A stretch of 64,000 nucleotides of DNA from Fervidibacillus halotolerans (GTDB lineage Bacteria > Bacillota > Bacilli > Bacillales > Caldibacillaceae). A program made the translations under genes and the position numbers. The stretch lies in NCBI RefSeq assembly GCF_026547205.1, contig NZ_CP106877.1, positions 2,506,771 through 2,570,770 of the forward strand, read 5' to 3'. Below are positions 36,873 through 45,343 of the stretch, piece by piece (position 1 is the stretch's first letter; every line of letters begins with the position of its first letter). The notes under the pieces are model-generated. The model was given only the letters and a program-made list of their open reading frames with translations, was not told where the DNA came from and searched no databases.

Positions 36873-38491
36873 GTTTTACTTATCCAGATCAAAAACAACC
36901 TGCTTTAGACAATGTGTCATTATCTGTAGAACCAGGCGAGTTTGTGATACTTTGTGGCCAATCAGGTAGCGGCAAGTCCACGTTACTCCGACTCATAAAA
37001 AGGGAGATCGCCCCCCACGGAAAAAAGGAGGGAGATCTTTTTTATAAAGGGCAACCATTGGAAAAAACACCTCCCCTTAAAGTGTCCAAAAAAATCGGGT
37101 TTGTTTTCCAAGATCCGGAAAATCAAATCGTCATGGATCAAGTGTTTGATGAACTAATTTTTGGAATGCAAAATATCGGAATGGAAACGGACGAGATGCG
37201 CAAGCGAATTGCGGAAATTACCCATTTTTTTGGTATTCATCATTTATTAAAAAAAGAAACCCACGTTCTTTCCGGTGGTCAAATGCAAATGATCAATTTA
37301 GCATCCATATTGTTAATGGAACCAGAAATTCTTTTATTGGATGAACCGACAGCTCATCTAGACCCGATTGCGGCAAAGGATTTTCTCCATATTGTCGGTC
37401 GAATGAATCGGGAATTCGGGATGACTGTGATCATGGTGGAACATCGTCTCGAAGACGTGTTGTCTTTCGCAGACCGACTCATCGTTTTAGAAGAAGGAAG
37501 GATTTTGAAAGATGGTCCCGTTCGTCAAGTAATTAACCAATTGTCCGATGAAAAAAATCATACCTTTTCATATTTGCCAGCACCTGTTCAATTATATTTC
37601 CATTATTCCACGAACAAACAAGTGGAGGAAATCCCTCTAACAATTAGAGAAGGGAAGAAATGGGTTCAGCAGTTGAACGTACGTTTACGAGAAATACCTA
37701 AAAAATCTGTATCGAGGAAACAAACGATTTATTCCCTTGAAAATGTCGATTTCCGTTATGAAAAACGTGGGGACAATATTTTAAAAGCTTGCCACTTATC
37801 CGTTCAAGAAGGAGAATGGTTAGCGATCGTTGGTGCAAATGGGACGGGAAAAAGTACTTTATTAAAAGTGATGGCTGGTATCCTACGACCGCAACGAGGA
37901 TGGGTGAAAGTGAATGGGAAAATGTTACGGGGGACAATCCCTGAAATCGGTTATGTCCCTCAAAATCCAAAATTACTTTTTTCCTCCGACACCATTTATG
38001 AAGAACTGTCTAATCAAATTCCGATAAACAATCGAGATAAAGGACGAAAAAAATTAACAGAGCTGATTACCTTTTTCAACCTAGAATCGTTATTAAATCG
38101 CCACCCGTATGATATAAGCGGTGGGGAGATGCAAAAGGTGGCCATCGCCTCCGTATTACTCTCTTCCCCAAAAATCTTATTATTGGATGAGCCGACAAGG
38201 GGTTTGGATCCAACGGCAAAAAGGGAACTCGGTACCCTGTTGAAAAAATTACAGGAACAAAACATGACAATTGTAACGATTACCCATGACATTGAGTATG
38301 CCGCTTCATTTGCTGACCGTTGTGCAATGATGTTCCAAGGAGCAATCACAGTCCAATCACCAACGGAAGAATTTTTCAAAGGGAACCATTTCTACACGAC
38401 GATGATTAATCGAATGACGCGGGGAAGTAATGTACCGGAAGTGATTACAGTAGAGGAGGCAAAAGAGAAATGGGATTTGGAGGAAGAATGA
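36845..38491 (+). CDS. ECF transporter fused double ATPase
   Basis: Two ABC domains occur in one 548-residue chain. The N-terminal one has Walker A GQSGSGKST (38-46), signature LSGGQMQMI and ILLLDEPTAHLDP. The C-terminal one has Walker A GANGTGKST (~330), signature ISGGEMQKVAIA and ILLLDEPTRGLDP. The pair replaces the separate EcfA1 and EcfA2 ATPases. The ATG follows AAGGATGCGTTCAA and overlaps the T-component gene; the stop overlaps the S-component start as ATGA. The fusion plus B12-riboswitch control corresponds to the CbrU type. Confidence 0.9.
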   Translation: MAMLETKQLSFTYPDQKQPALDNVSLSVEPGEFVILCGQSGSGKSTLLRLIKREIAPHGKKEGDLFYKGQPLEKTPPLKVSKKIGFVFQDPENQIVMDQVFDELIFGMQNIGMETDEMRKRIAEITHFFGIHHLLKKETHVLSGGQMQMINLASILLMEPEILLLDEPTAHLDPIAAKDFLHIVGRMNREFGMTVIMVEHRLEDVLSFADRLIVLEEGRILKDGPVRQVINQLSDEKNHTFSYLPAPVQLYFHYSTNKQVEEIPLTIREGKKWVQQLNVRLREIPKKSVSRKQTIYSLENVDFRYEKRGDNILKACHLSVQEGEWLAIVGANGTGKSTLLKVMAGILRPQRGWVKVNGKMLRGTIPEIGYVPQNPKLLFSSDTIYEELSNQIPINNRDKGRKKLTELITFFNLESLLNRHPYDISGGEMQKVAIASVLLSSPKILLLDEPTRGLDPTAKRELGTLLKKLQEQNMTIVTITHDIEYAASFADRCAMMFQGAITVQSPTEEFFKGNHFYTTMINRMTRGSNVPEVITVEEAKEKWDLEEE

Positions 38492-39171
38492 AAAAGGGAA
38501 AGATTGAAATGTTAGCCATTTTCTTTCTTTTAACTTGTTTACTCCTATTATTCACCTTATTTTTTCACCATCACTATATGCTTACGAGCGTCGTTTTTTT
38601 AACTTTGACCTTCATTCCCTTTTTCATTCGTTTTGAAAAGAAAAACGGATCGGGTAGAGAGCTGGTCGTGTTAGCCATTTTAGCAGCCGTCGCTTCCGTT
38701 AGTCGCATTCCCTTCGCATCGATTCCGAGCGTTCAACCGATGACCTTTGTCATTATTATGACGGGGGCGGTTTTTGGAATCGAAAGTGGCTTTGTTGTCG
38801 GTGCTTTGTCAGCCATCGTCTCGAATTTTTTCCTCTATCAAGGACCGTGGACAGTTTGGCAAATGTATGCATGGGGACTGGTCGGTATTTTAGCTGGACT
38901 TTTGAAACAAACATTTTTTATCGAAACAGCGATTGGTCGGGTTATTTTCGGTATTGTAACCGGGTTTTTATTCAGTTGGATTATGAATATATGGGTGGTT
39001 TTAACGATGGTTCAAAATTTTAGCATCGAACAAGTACTGGTTTTTTATGCTTCTAGTTTTCCCTTCGATCTTTCCCATGCTTTATCCAATGCCTTTTTCT
39101 TACTCGTTTTTGCCAAACGGTGGATAAGCATACTAACGAGATTTCAAAAAAAATACGGGTTGTTAGAATGA
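38488..39171 (+). CDS. ECF transporter S component, probably cobalamin-specific
   Basis: This 227-residue membrane protein has two hydrophobic N-terminal segments followed by the S-component core (ELVVLAILAAVASVSRIPFA, then GAVFGIESGFVVGALSAIVS and FFLYQGPWTVWQMYAWG). S components bind the vitamin and topple during transport. Co-control with DUF4430 proteins by a B12 riboswitch indicates cobalamin as substrate (CbrT type). The ATG at 38488 has GGAGG 4 nt upstream. It is the last gene of the operon. Confidence 0.85.
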   Translation: MKKGKIEMLAIFFLLTCLLLLFTLFFHHHYMLTSVVFLTLTFIPFFIRFEKKNGSGRELVVLAILAAVASVSRIPFASIPSVQPMTFVIIMTGAVFGIESGFVVGALSAIVSNFFLYQGPWTVWQMYAWGLVGILAGLLKQTFFIETAIGRVIFGIVTGFLFSWIMNIWVVLTMVQNFSIEQVLVFYASSFPFDLSHALSNAFFLLVFAKRWISILTRFQKKYGLLE

Positions 39172-39194
39172 TTAATCATTTGCAACTACCCGTA
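39154..39194. terminator. Hairpin at the end of the B12 operon
   Basis: TACGGGT and ACCCGTA flank an inner palindrome AATGATTAATCATT, giving a long imperfect stem that includes the last codons of the S-component gene. No clear T tract follows, so the terminator role is tentative. Confidence 0.45.
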
Positions 39195-39210
39195 TGTGCA
39201 TAAACCATTT

Positions 39211-39495
39211 TCAGTTCGGCTGGATCTGTTTATACGCTTTGATAAATTGGTCAGGGGATTGTTTCACCGGATAGGAATACACTCCCCGAATTGTATGTAA
39301 ATACAGGAAACCGATGGAAGAATCAATCGGCCGGAACGTGATGTCGTTTACCTCCTTTAAAGGAAATTCCCGATACTTGGTTGCAATTTTATCAGGATAT
39401 AACGTTAACATCCTTTCTTCTTCCGTAACCGTTTGCCCCTCAATTTCCACTTTTCGAATCATTTTTATATAAGGTAATTGTGCGATCGGTTCCAT
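39211..39495 (-). CDS. Small hypothetical protein (PH-like fold suspected)
   Basis: This 94-residue soluble protein has alternating hydrophobic strands (EERMLTLYPDKIATKYREFP, then GFLYLHTIRGVYSYPV) and a final helix DQFIKAYKQI, reminiscent of bacterial PH-domain proteins. I do not recognise a named family with certainty. The ATG follows AAGGAAAGGA. It is on the minus strand, convergent with the B12 operon and 41 bp downstream of pheB on the same strand. Confidence 0.65.
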   Translation of the reverse strand: MEPIAQLPYIKMIRKVEIEGQTVTEEERMLTLYPDKIATKYREFPLKEVNDITFRPIDSSIGFLYLHTIRGVYSYPVKQSPDQFIKAYKQIQPN

Positions 39496-39535
39496 TCCTT
39501 TCCTTCCTTTTAAAAAAGAATAATTGAACGATTTT

Positions 39536-39985
39536 TTATATATCGTCCTTCCCTACGACGATTAATTGCTTAACGCCAGCAATCCGTCTCATTTCTTCTA
39601 TGAAATCGGTCATATTCATCATCAAATGTAACGTATCGATCGATAATACGACGTTGGCAACTCCTTGAAGGGGGATGCTTTGATTGATCGTTAATATATT
39701 TCCACCTTGATCCGCTACGAAACGAAGAACCGTCGACAAAATTCCTTTTTTATGTTCTAACATTAGGGACACGGTGATAATTTGTCTAGATGTTGCCTCG
39801 TGAAAGGGGGAAATTTTATCCTTATATTTGTAAAAGGCACTTCGACTTAAACCTGCTTTCTCAACCGCTTCATTAATCGTTTGTGCTTCCTTTGTGTCCA
39901 ATAGGCGTTTCGCTTCGATCGTTTTCAATATCGCTTCGGGTAAAATATCCCGATGCACCAAATACCAAATATCTTTCCTTTCCAA
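39536..39985 (-). CDS. pheB: ACT-domain protein PheB/YszB (UPF0735)
   Basis: This 149-residue protein has an N-terminal helix-turn-helix-like part (KAGLSRSAFYKYKDKISPF) and a C-terminal ACT domain (RQIITVSLMLEHKKGILSTV, GGNILTINQSIPLQGVANVV). It aligns along its length with B. subtilis PheB, including the N-terminal YLVRED-like YLVHRD. The TTG at 39985 has GGGAGGGG 5 nt upstream and matches the usual N-terminus. The ACT domain suggests amino-acid binding; the role in phenylalanine metabolism is historical and not well established. Confidence 0.85.
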   Translation of the reverse strand: MERKDIWYLVHRDILPEAILKTIEAKRLLDTKEAQTINEAVEKAGLSRSAFYKYKDKISPFHEATSRQIITVSLMLEHKKGILSTVLRFVADQGGNILTINQSIPLQGVANVVLSIDTLHLMMNMTDFIEEMRRIAGVKQLIVVGKDDI

Positions 39986-40022
39986 AAACACCCCTCCCTT
40001 ATTTCAATCGTTCAATCCCATT

Positions 40023-40940
40023 TTATTCCGACCGGTTTAATTCAATTCGACGATAAAATTCTTCTAAAGCACTGTATCCTTCCTGTTGCAAGTACCAATT
40101 ATTCGCCGCCGCTTCCACAAGGCCGGCTACATCTCGACCCGGTTGAACTTGAATTTCCACATGCGGAATCTTCACCCCTAAATATTCAATATACTTTTGG
40201 GGAATATCCAACTCATTATTTAAATCCTCGTCCTTCCATTTTGTTAGTTCTATATCTAGAGACACCCTCGTTTCCTCTTGAAACGCTTTTCTTCCATACA
40301 TTCGAACGACATTAAGTAAGCCGATGCTTCGTACAGCTAAAAACTCCTTGTTCGTTTCATTATGGGTACCAAGAATCGTCTGGGAACTTAATTTTTTCAA
40401 GCGAACGATATCATCTGCAATTAACCGATGTCCTCGACCGATTAATGTATGGGCTGTTTCGCTTTTTCCTATACCGGATTTTCCTCGAATTAAAATCCCG
40501 ACACCGAATACGTTCATACAAACCCCATGAACGGTGATCTCTGGGGCCAACATTTTCGTCAAAAAAATATTCAATTGGTCGATAAACTCACTACTTTTTT
40601 CCTTCGTCCTAAGAAGCGGGATCCCTTCTTCTGAGCAAAATTTTTTTAAATACACTAATCCTTCTTGACCACGTGTAACAATAAAACAAGGGGGATGATA
40701 TTTCACAACATTACCTATTCGCCGATGCCTTTCCTCATGACTTAACTGGTGCAAATACGTTATTTCTTTTTTCCCAAGTATTTGGATTTGTTCCATGGGA
40801 AAATAATCAAAATATCCCGTGAATTCTAAACCTGGTCTATGGGTACGGGGTTGAGTAATTTTACGATTCAAATGTTCCTCTGCAGCTAAAACTTCTAATG
40901 AAAACTCCCGAACGAGTCTTTCTACTGTTATGTATTTCAT
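40023..40940 (-). CDS. HPr kinase/phosphorylase homologue, divergent
   Basis: This 305-residue protein has an N-terminal HprK domain (RPGLEFTGYFDYFPMEQIQI) and the catalytic domain with P-loop GKSGIGKSETA (from residue 153), the catalytic His in TVHGV (138) and the Asp pair in IADDIV (176-177). The C-terminal signature reads IQVQPGRDVAGLVEAAANNW, which differs from the usual [20 protein letters not shown]. Canonical Bacillus hprK sits with lgt and uvrA; this one stands alone beside pheB. It could be the sole HprK in a rearranged genome or a second paralogue with altered specificity. Catalytic residues are intact. Confidence 0.82.
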   Translation of the reverse strand: MKYITVERLVREFSLEVLAAEEHLNRKITQPRTHRPGLEFTGYFDYFPMEQIQILGKKEITYLHQLSHEERHRRIGNVVKYHPPCFIVTRGQEGLVYLKKFCSEEGIPLLRTKEKSSEFIDQLNIFLTKMLAPEITVHGVCMNVFGVGILIRGKSGIGKSETAHTLIGRGHRLIADDIVRLKKLSSQTILGTHNETNKEFLAVRSIGLLNVVRMYGRKAFQEETRVSLDIELTKWKDEDLNNELDIPQKYIEYLGVKIPHVEIQVQPGRDVAGLVEAAANNWYLQQEGYSALEEFYRRIELNRSE

Positions 40941-41744
40941 TTATCCATCTTCCTTCCATACGGATCCATAAGTTTCATTTTTTTCATCGATTTCCTACCC
41001 ATTTTTCTGTAATCCTTGTCAATAAAAGGCTTTCATCGTTATCATACATTTATATTAACATAAGTGGTCTCTTTTCATAAATTCCAAATGAATTAAGAAA
41101 CGACCTTATTATTTGAATATTTGTGTATTTTATTAAAATAATCCAACGGTTTTCCCATGAACTTATAGCAGAAAAATAAATCGCTTCGTTTCCGCACTCA
41201 ATGATATTAAATTATGACATTTTTACTTCCTTACATATTGGACTTGGTAATTTTGGGTATTACGCTCATTACCGTTTATGAGTCATTTTTTCCTCTTAAT
41301 CGATCAGATCTCGGTTTTGAATCCTTCAACCCTACAAATCGATTTAGAGCGACATCTTGTTTCTTTTTTAACGTTCATTTTACATATTCCTTCTTAATTT
41401 TTTATAGATATAGCAGATTCTCATTCCATGTAATCAGGACTTTCATCCTATTTTTTCAATATTTTGGTAGATTTAATCAAAATACTGAAATGAAACAATG
41501 ACTAATTTATCATTTTTATTACACTTTTATTGAAAACACTTATTTTTATTGACATTAGCTAACATCTATTTACAATGATAATAGATAAATATGTCACATA
41601 TTTCATCGAATATTATGAATGATTCGTATTTTTTGTCTATTTTTCTTTCAATTGTATTTGTTTATACGAAGAGATGGAAATTCATTCAAAATGGATGGAA
41701 CTCTGATCACACTATTTTGCCTAGAGGAGGTGAAACAAATCTGG
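40941..41744. other. Long AT-rich intergenic region
   Basis: About 800 bp lie between divergent genes. I see no coding region with a ribosome site, and no strong promoter, terminator or repeat apart from the AGGAGGTG that serves the M23 gene. An open frame at 41214-41501 has no ribosome site and atypical composition. Confidence 0.4.
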
Positions 41745-42647
41745 ATGATGAACAAGGGAAAAAGGAAAGAAATCACCTTTACGATCCTTTCCAATAATGC
41801 TAACGCGGTCGTTACACGATTTCGCGTCCCAAAAATAGTACTTTATTTTTTAACCGCTTTACCTTTTGTTCCAATCCTTTTACTTGTTTACTATATTACC
41901 ATCAGTGGGAGTCAACAAGCGGAATTGGAAAAATTGGCACAGAAACTGGAAAATGAAACGGCAGAAAAGGAACAACTGGAACAAATCGTCACGGTTCTGG
42001 AAGAAAGATCTGGAGAAACAAAAGTTTACTTGGAACAACTAGCTGAGTTGGAAAACCGCATGCGTAATTACATAAATGAATTGCCTTCCGTAATCGAGCC
42101 GATGGGTGGTACACAAATTTTAGTAGATGAAGATGAATCGGTGGAAAACGGGAATGTCATCGCTCAATCGACAGAACTTATAGAGCGATATGAAAAAACG
42201 TTAGCGATCGTCGGCGAAGTAAGTGAAGAACTACGGTATACCCCAACCGCTTGGCCGACTGTTCCGAACACGATTACATCGGAATATGGTCTGCGTCGCG
42301 ATCCTTTCAATTACGCCCCATCTTTCCATAGCGGAATCGATATTCGTGGAAGTTACGGAACCCCGGTATTTGCTACCGCAGATGGAAAGGTGATATTTGC
42401 TGAATATTATGGTGGCTACGGAAATACGATCAAAATCAAACATAACGGTACATACACCACCCTGTATGGGCATCTATCAAAAATTAATGTGAACGTTGGG
42501 GATACGGTAAAGAAAGGTGACATCATTGGCGCCATCGGTAGTACTGGGAGAAGTACTGGACCACATCTCCATTACGAAATTATAAAAAACGGAAAAACAG
42601 TTAACCCGAAACCTTATTTTATGTTTTTCGAAACGAATAAAGACTAA
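41745..42647 (+). CDS. M23 (LytM-type) peptidoglycan endopeptidase, membrane anchored
   Basis: This 300-residue protein has one N-terminal membrane helix (IVLYFLTALPFVPILLLVYY), a coiled-coil (ELEKLAQKLENETAEKEQLE) and a C-terminal M23 domain. The zinc site is complete: HSGIDIRG supplies the His and Asp, and PHLHYE the HxH. Because the bactofilin gene follows 27 bp downstream, it probably acts in localised wall remodelling guided by the bactofilin polymer. The start is uncertain: AGGAGGTG lies 12-15 nt before two ATGs (41745, 41748). Confidence 0.87.
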   Translation: MMNKGKRKEITFTILSNNANAVVTRFRVPKIVLYFLTALPFVPILLLVYYITISGSQQAELEKLAQKLENETAEKEQLEQIVTVLEERSGETKVYLEQLAELENRMRNYINELPSVIEPMGGTQILVDEDESVENGNVIAQSTELIERYEKTLAIVGEVSEELRYTPTAWPTVPNTITSEYGLRRDPFNYAPSFHSGIDIRGSYGTPVFATADGKVIFAEYYGGYGNTIKIKHNGTYTTLYGHLSKINVNVGDTVKKGDIIGAIGSTGRSTGPHLHYEIIKNGKTVNPKPYFMFFETNKD

Positions 42648-42674
42648 TGACATTACTAGAAATGAGGGGGCTTT

Positions 42675-43085
42675 ATGATTAAAAAAAGGGATGAAAGAAG
42701 TATTGAAACCATTATTAGTAAAGAAACGGTCATTGAAGGAAAAATCACGTTACCTAGTAGTCTTCGCATCGACGGAAAAATTTTAGGAGAAATTGAGTCT
42801 TCTGGGGATGTTTATATTGGAAAAGGGGCGCATGTAGAACCAACGGTCCGTGCGAAAAACATTATTGTTGCTGGAGAAGTAAAAGGCGATGTACATGCGA
42901 CAGAAAAGATTCGAATTGAAGCGACAGGAAAGTTAAACGGAACCATTTCCGCACGGGGTATCATCATCGAAGACGGAGGAATCTTCAACGGAAGTAGCAC
43001 CATTGTTGAAGCGGAAGAGACCGTCGGATTGAAATCAAAAAACAAGCTCGTAAACAAAAAAGAAACGAATGAAGCAGCAGGATAA
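42675..43085 (+). CDS. Bactofilin (polymer-forming cytoskeletal protein)
   Basis: This 136-residue protein is dominated by a right-handed beta-helix of short repeats (TVIEGKITLPSSLRIDGKIL, GEIESSGDVYIGKGA, NIIVAGEVKGDVHA, KIRIEATGKLNGTISARGII) flanked by flexible charged tails. It follows the M23 peptidase gene closely. That pairing is common for bactofilins, which polymerise at the membrane and position wall hydrolases. The ATG follows GAGGGGGC. A strong terminator ends the operon. Confidence 0.9.
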   Translation: MIKKRDERSIETIISKETVIEGKITLPSSLRIDGKILGEIESSGDVYIGKGAHVEPTVRAKNIIVAGEVKGDVHATEKIRIEATGKLNGTISARGIIIEDGGIFNGSSTIVEAEETVGLKSKNKLVNKKETNEAAG

Positions 43086-43113
43086 TGGGGAGATCAGAAC
43101 GATGAATTCTTCT

Positions 43114-43153
43114 AACCTTTGGAACGATATAGGTGTTCTAAAGGTTATTTTTT
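43114..43153 (+). terminator. Terminator of the M23-bactofilin operon
   Basis: AACCTTTGGAAC and GTTCTAAAGGTT form a 12-bp stem with one G-U, followed by ATTTTTTT. Confidence 0.9.
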
Positions 43154-43225
43154 TGGAATACTTTTATATTCATATGCAATGTAGATTATTCAAAATAGGA
43201 TTTTCTAACTATGTTAAAAATAAAA

Positions 43226-43432
43226 TTAAAACCTTTTATGCTGATTTATATCCTTTTCTACAATTTCATATACTGGATAAATGGTTACATATGCTTTTTC
43301 ATCGATTTCTTTAATTATTTTTTTGAGTTGTACAACTTCAACATCATTTATAACAATATAAAGTAATTCTTTTCTTTGTTTACTAAATCCACCTTTCCCT
43401 TCTAACTCGTTATTCACTTTCGTTGAGAACAT
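43226..43432 (-). pseudogene. C-terminal fragment of a YitT-family (DUF2179) membrane protein
   Basis: The frame encodes a DUF2179-like tail (LEGKGGFSKQRKELLYIVIN, then KEIDEKAYVTIYPVYEIVEK), the cytosolic C-terminal domain of YitT/YczE-type membrane proteins. The five-helix membrane part that should precede it is absent, and no ribosome site precedes the ATG. It is therefore read as a gene remnant. Sequence on both sides is AT-rich and noncoding. Confidence 0.6.
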
Positions 43433-43645
43433 TACTTTATGGCAAAATAAATTTGGGAGTTTTGAACTTAGAAAAAGTTCTTTTTGAGGGGAAATGTACC
43501 AAGAAGATTATAGATCCATTAAATTGGATAAACTAATTAATCAACAATAGAGTTTTTCATTAGTATTTGCTTCAGTTTGTACAACCTGTTAAGTAAATGT
43601 ACAATAAATACGTTTACTTATAAACAGGACAAGTGACGTGTATTT

Positions 43646-43679
43646 TTAAAAAAACACCCCCATTTCTTTGGGGGTGTTA
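43646..43679 (-). terminator. Terminator of the osmolyte transporter operon
   Basis: On the minus strand AACACCCCC and GGGGGTGTT pair around AAAGAAAT and are followed by TTTTTTAAAAA. It lies ~150 bp after the last gene. Confidence 0.85.
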
Positions 43680-43828
43680 ATATTTAGCCAATATCTTGTA
43701 TAAGGTATTTCTTACATCCTACTTATGCAATATCCAATTTTTTTACGAAAAGAAACAAACCTGAAAAGAAAAGAATGCCTCGGACAATATTCTCCCATAC
43801 ACGGCTGTAACCTAGACCAAATCTACAT

Positions 43829-45343
43829 TTATTTGATCAACCCTTCCTTTTTTAAATAGGCCCGGGCAACATCGGAGGCACGTTTTCCTTCCACATTTAC
43901 TTCATAATTCATTTTCCGCATTTCATCATCCGTTATTTTTCCTGCCAGTTTATTTAATGCATCAACGATTTCCGGATACTTTTCGACCGTTTCTTTTCGC
44001 AATAATGGTGCTCCTTGATACGGTGGGAATAAATGTTTATCATCTTCCAATACCTTTAACTCGTATTGTTGTAACTCGCTATCGGTTGAATAGGCATCGA
44101 CGAGATTAATTTCTCCAGATTCAACAGCTACATACCGAAGTTTCGGTTCCATCGTAACAAGATTGGAAAACTCGATACCGTATAAAGATTGAATGCCTTT
44201 ATATCCGTCTTCCCGATCAGAAAACTCCAACGTAAATCCTGCTTTCACCTCGGGCAAAATCGCCTGTAAATCAGAAATCGTTTCCAGTTCATATCGGTCC
44301 GCCAGTTCTTTAGAGACAGCTAATGCATACGTGTTGTTGTATTGCATCGGTTGTAACATGACGAGATCAAATTTTTCTAACAGCCCGTCCCGCGCTTGTT
44401 TATACACTTCCTCCCGATTGGTACTCACCGCTGTTTCCTTTAAAAACTCGGAAATCGCAGTACCGGTAAATTCGGGATAAATATCGATATTTCCCGAAGT
44501 TAAAGCATTGAAAACAAAGGATGTTTTTCCAAATCCAGGTTTTAATTCCACCTTTAGATCCGTTTCTTCTTCAATTAATTCCTTGTACATGTTAATTAAT
44601 ATTTCCGGTTCAGAGCCGAGTTTTCCGGCAATAACGATTTTTTTCTCCCCATTTACAAATAAAGGGGCTATGATAATAATCATTGCAATTACTGTGATGC
44701 TACCTAATGTGATCATCGTGTTTTTAAAGGATAATTGTTCGAGTTTTTTTAGTAAATAATCAAAAACAATGGCAAGGGCTGCAGCAGGAATCGCTCCGAG
44801 AAGAATGAGATACGTGTCATTTCGGTCGATACCAAGTAAAATAATGTCCCCGAGTCCACCTGCACCAATCAATGCAGCAAGGGTTGCCGTACCGACAATT
44901 AACACCATTGCCGTCCGAATTCCCGCCATAATTACGGGCATGGCAAGGGGAATTTCTACCTTTATGAGTCTTCTTCTATTGTTCATTCCCATCGCTTGTG
45001 CTGCTTCAATTAACGATGGATCCACTTCCTTTATTCCCGTATACGTATTTCGTAAAATGGGGAGTAATCCGTAGGCAACTAAGGCAATGATTGCCGGTAT
45101 TTTTCCAATTCCAACGAGGGGAATGAGAATACCTAACAGAGCTAAAGAGGGAATCGTTTGAATCACAGCTGTAATGCCGATAATAAATTCCGCCACTTTT
45201 TCTTTTTTCGTTAAATAAATGCCTAACGGAATGGCAATGACTCCTGCAAAGAGTAAGGCGATTAAGGAAATTTGAATATGTTCAATTAACGCATCCAATA
45301 ACTCCATTTTTCGATCTTGGAATATTTCCATAAAATTATTCAT
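43829..45343 (-). CDS. Osmolyte ABC transporter fused permease and substrate-binding protein (OpuFB type)
   Basis: This 504-residue chimera has an OpuC/ProW-like permease with about six helices (residues 1-~225, including VIQTIPSLALLGILIPLVGI and GAGGLGDIILLGI). It is joined to an OpuAC/QAT-binding extracellular domain (~235-504; GSEPEILINMYKELIEEET, NIDIYPEFTGTAISEF, FPPYQGAPLLRKETVEKYPE). Two copies per transporter would give two binding sites. Substrates in the family are glycine betaine, choline-type osmolytes or carnitine. The start codon overlaps the ATPase gene by 8 nt. Confidence 0.9.
   Translation of the reverse strand: MNNFMEIFQDRKMELLDALIEHIQISLIALLFAGVIAIPLGIYLTKKEKVAEFIIGITAVIQTIPSLALLGILIPLVGIGKIPAIIALVAYGLLPILRNTYTGIKEVDPSLIEAAQAMGMNNRRRLIKVEIPLAMPVIMAGIRTAMVLIVGTATLAALIGAGGLGDIILLGIDRNDTYLILLGAIPAAALAIVFDYLLKKLEQLSFKNTMITLGSITVIAMIIIIAPLFVNGEKKIVIAGKLGSEPEILINMYKELIEEETDLKVELKPGFGKTSFVFNALTSGNIDIYPEFTGTAISEFLKETAVSTNREEVYKQARDGLLEKFDLVMLQPMQYNNTYALAVSKELADRYELETISDLQAILPEVKAGFTLEFSDREDGYKGIQSLYGIEFSNLVTMEPKLRYVAVESGEINLVDAYSTDSELQQYELKVLEDDKHLFPPYQGAPLLRKETVEKYPEIVDALNKLAGKITDDEMRKMNYEVNVEGKRASDVARAYLKKEGLIK

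Noticed and set aside
41214-41501. A 95-codon plus-strand ORF in the long AT-rich gap
   Set aside because: It has no ribosome site and a composition dominated by Phe and Leu, typical of AT-rich noncoding DNA.
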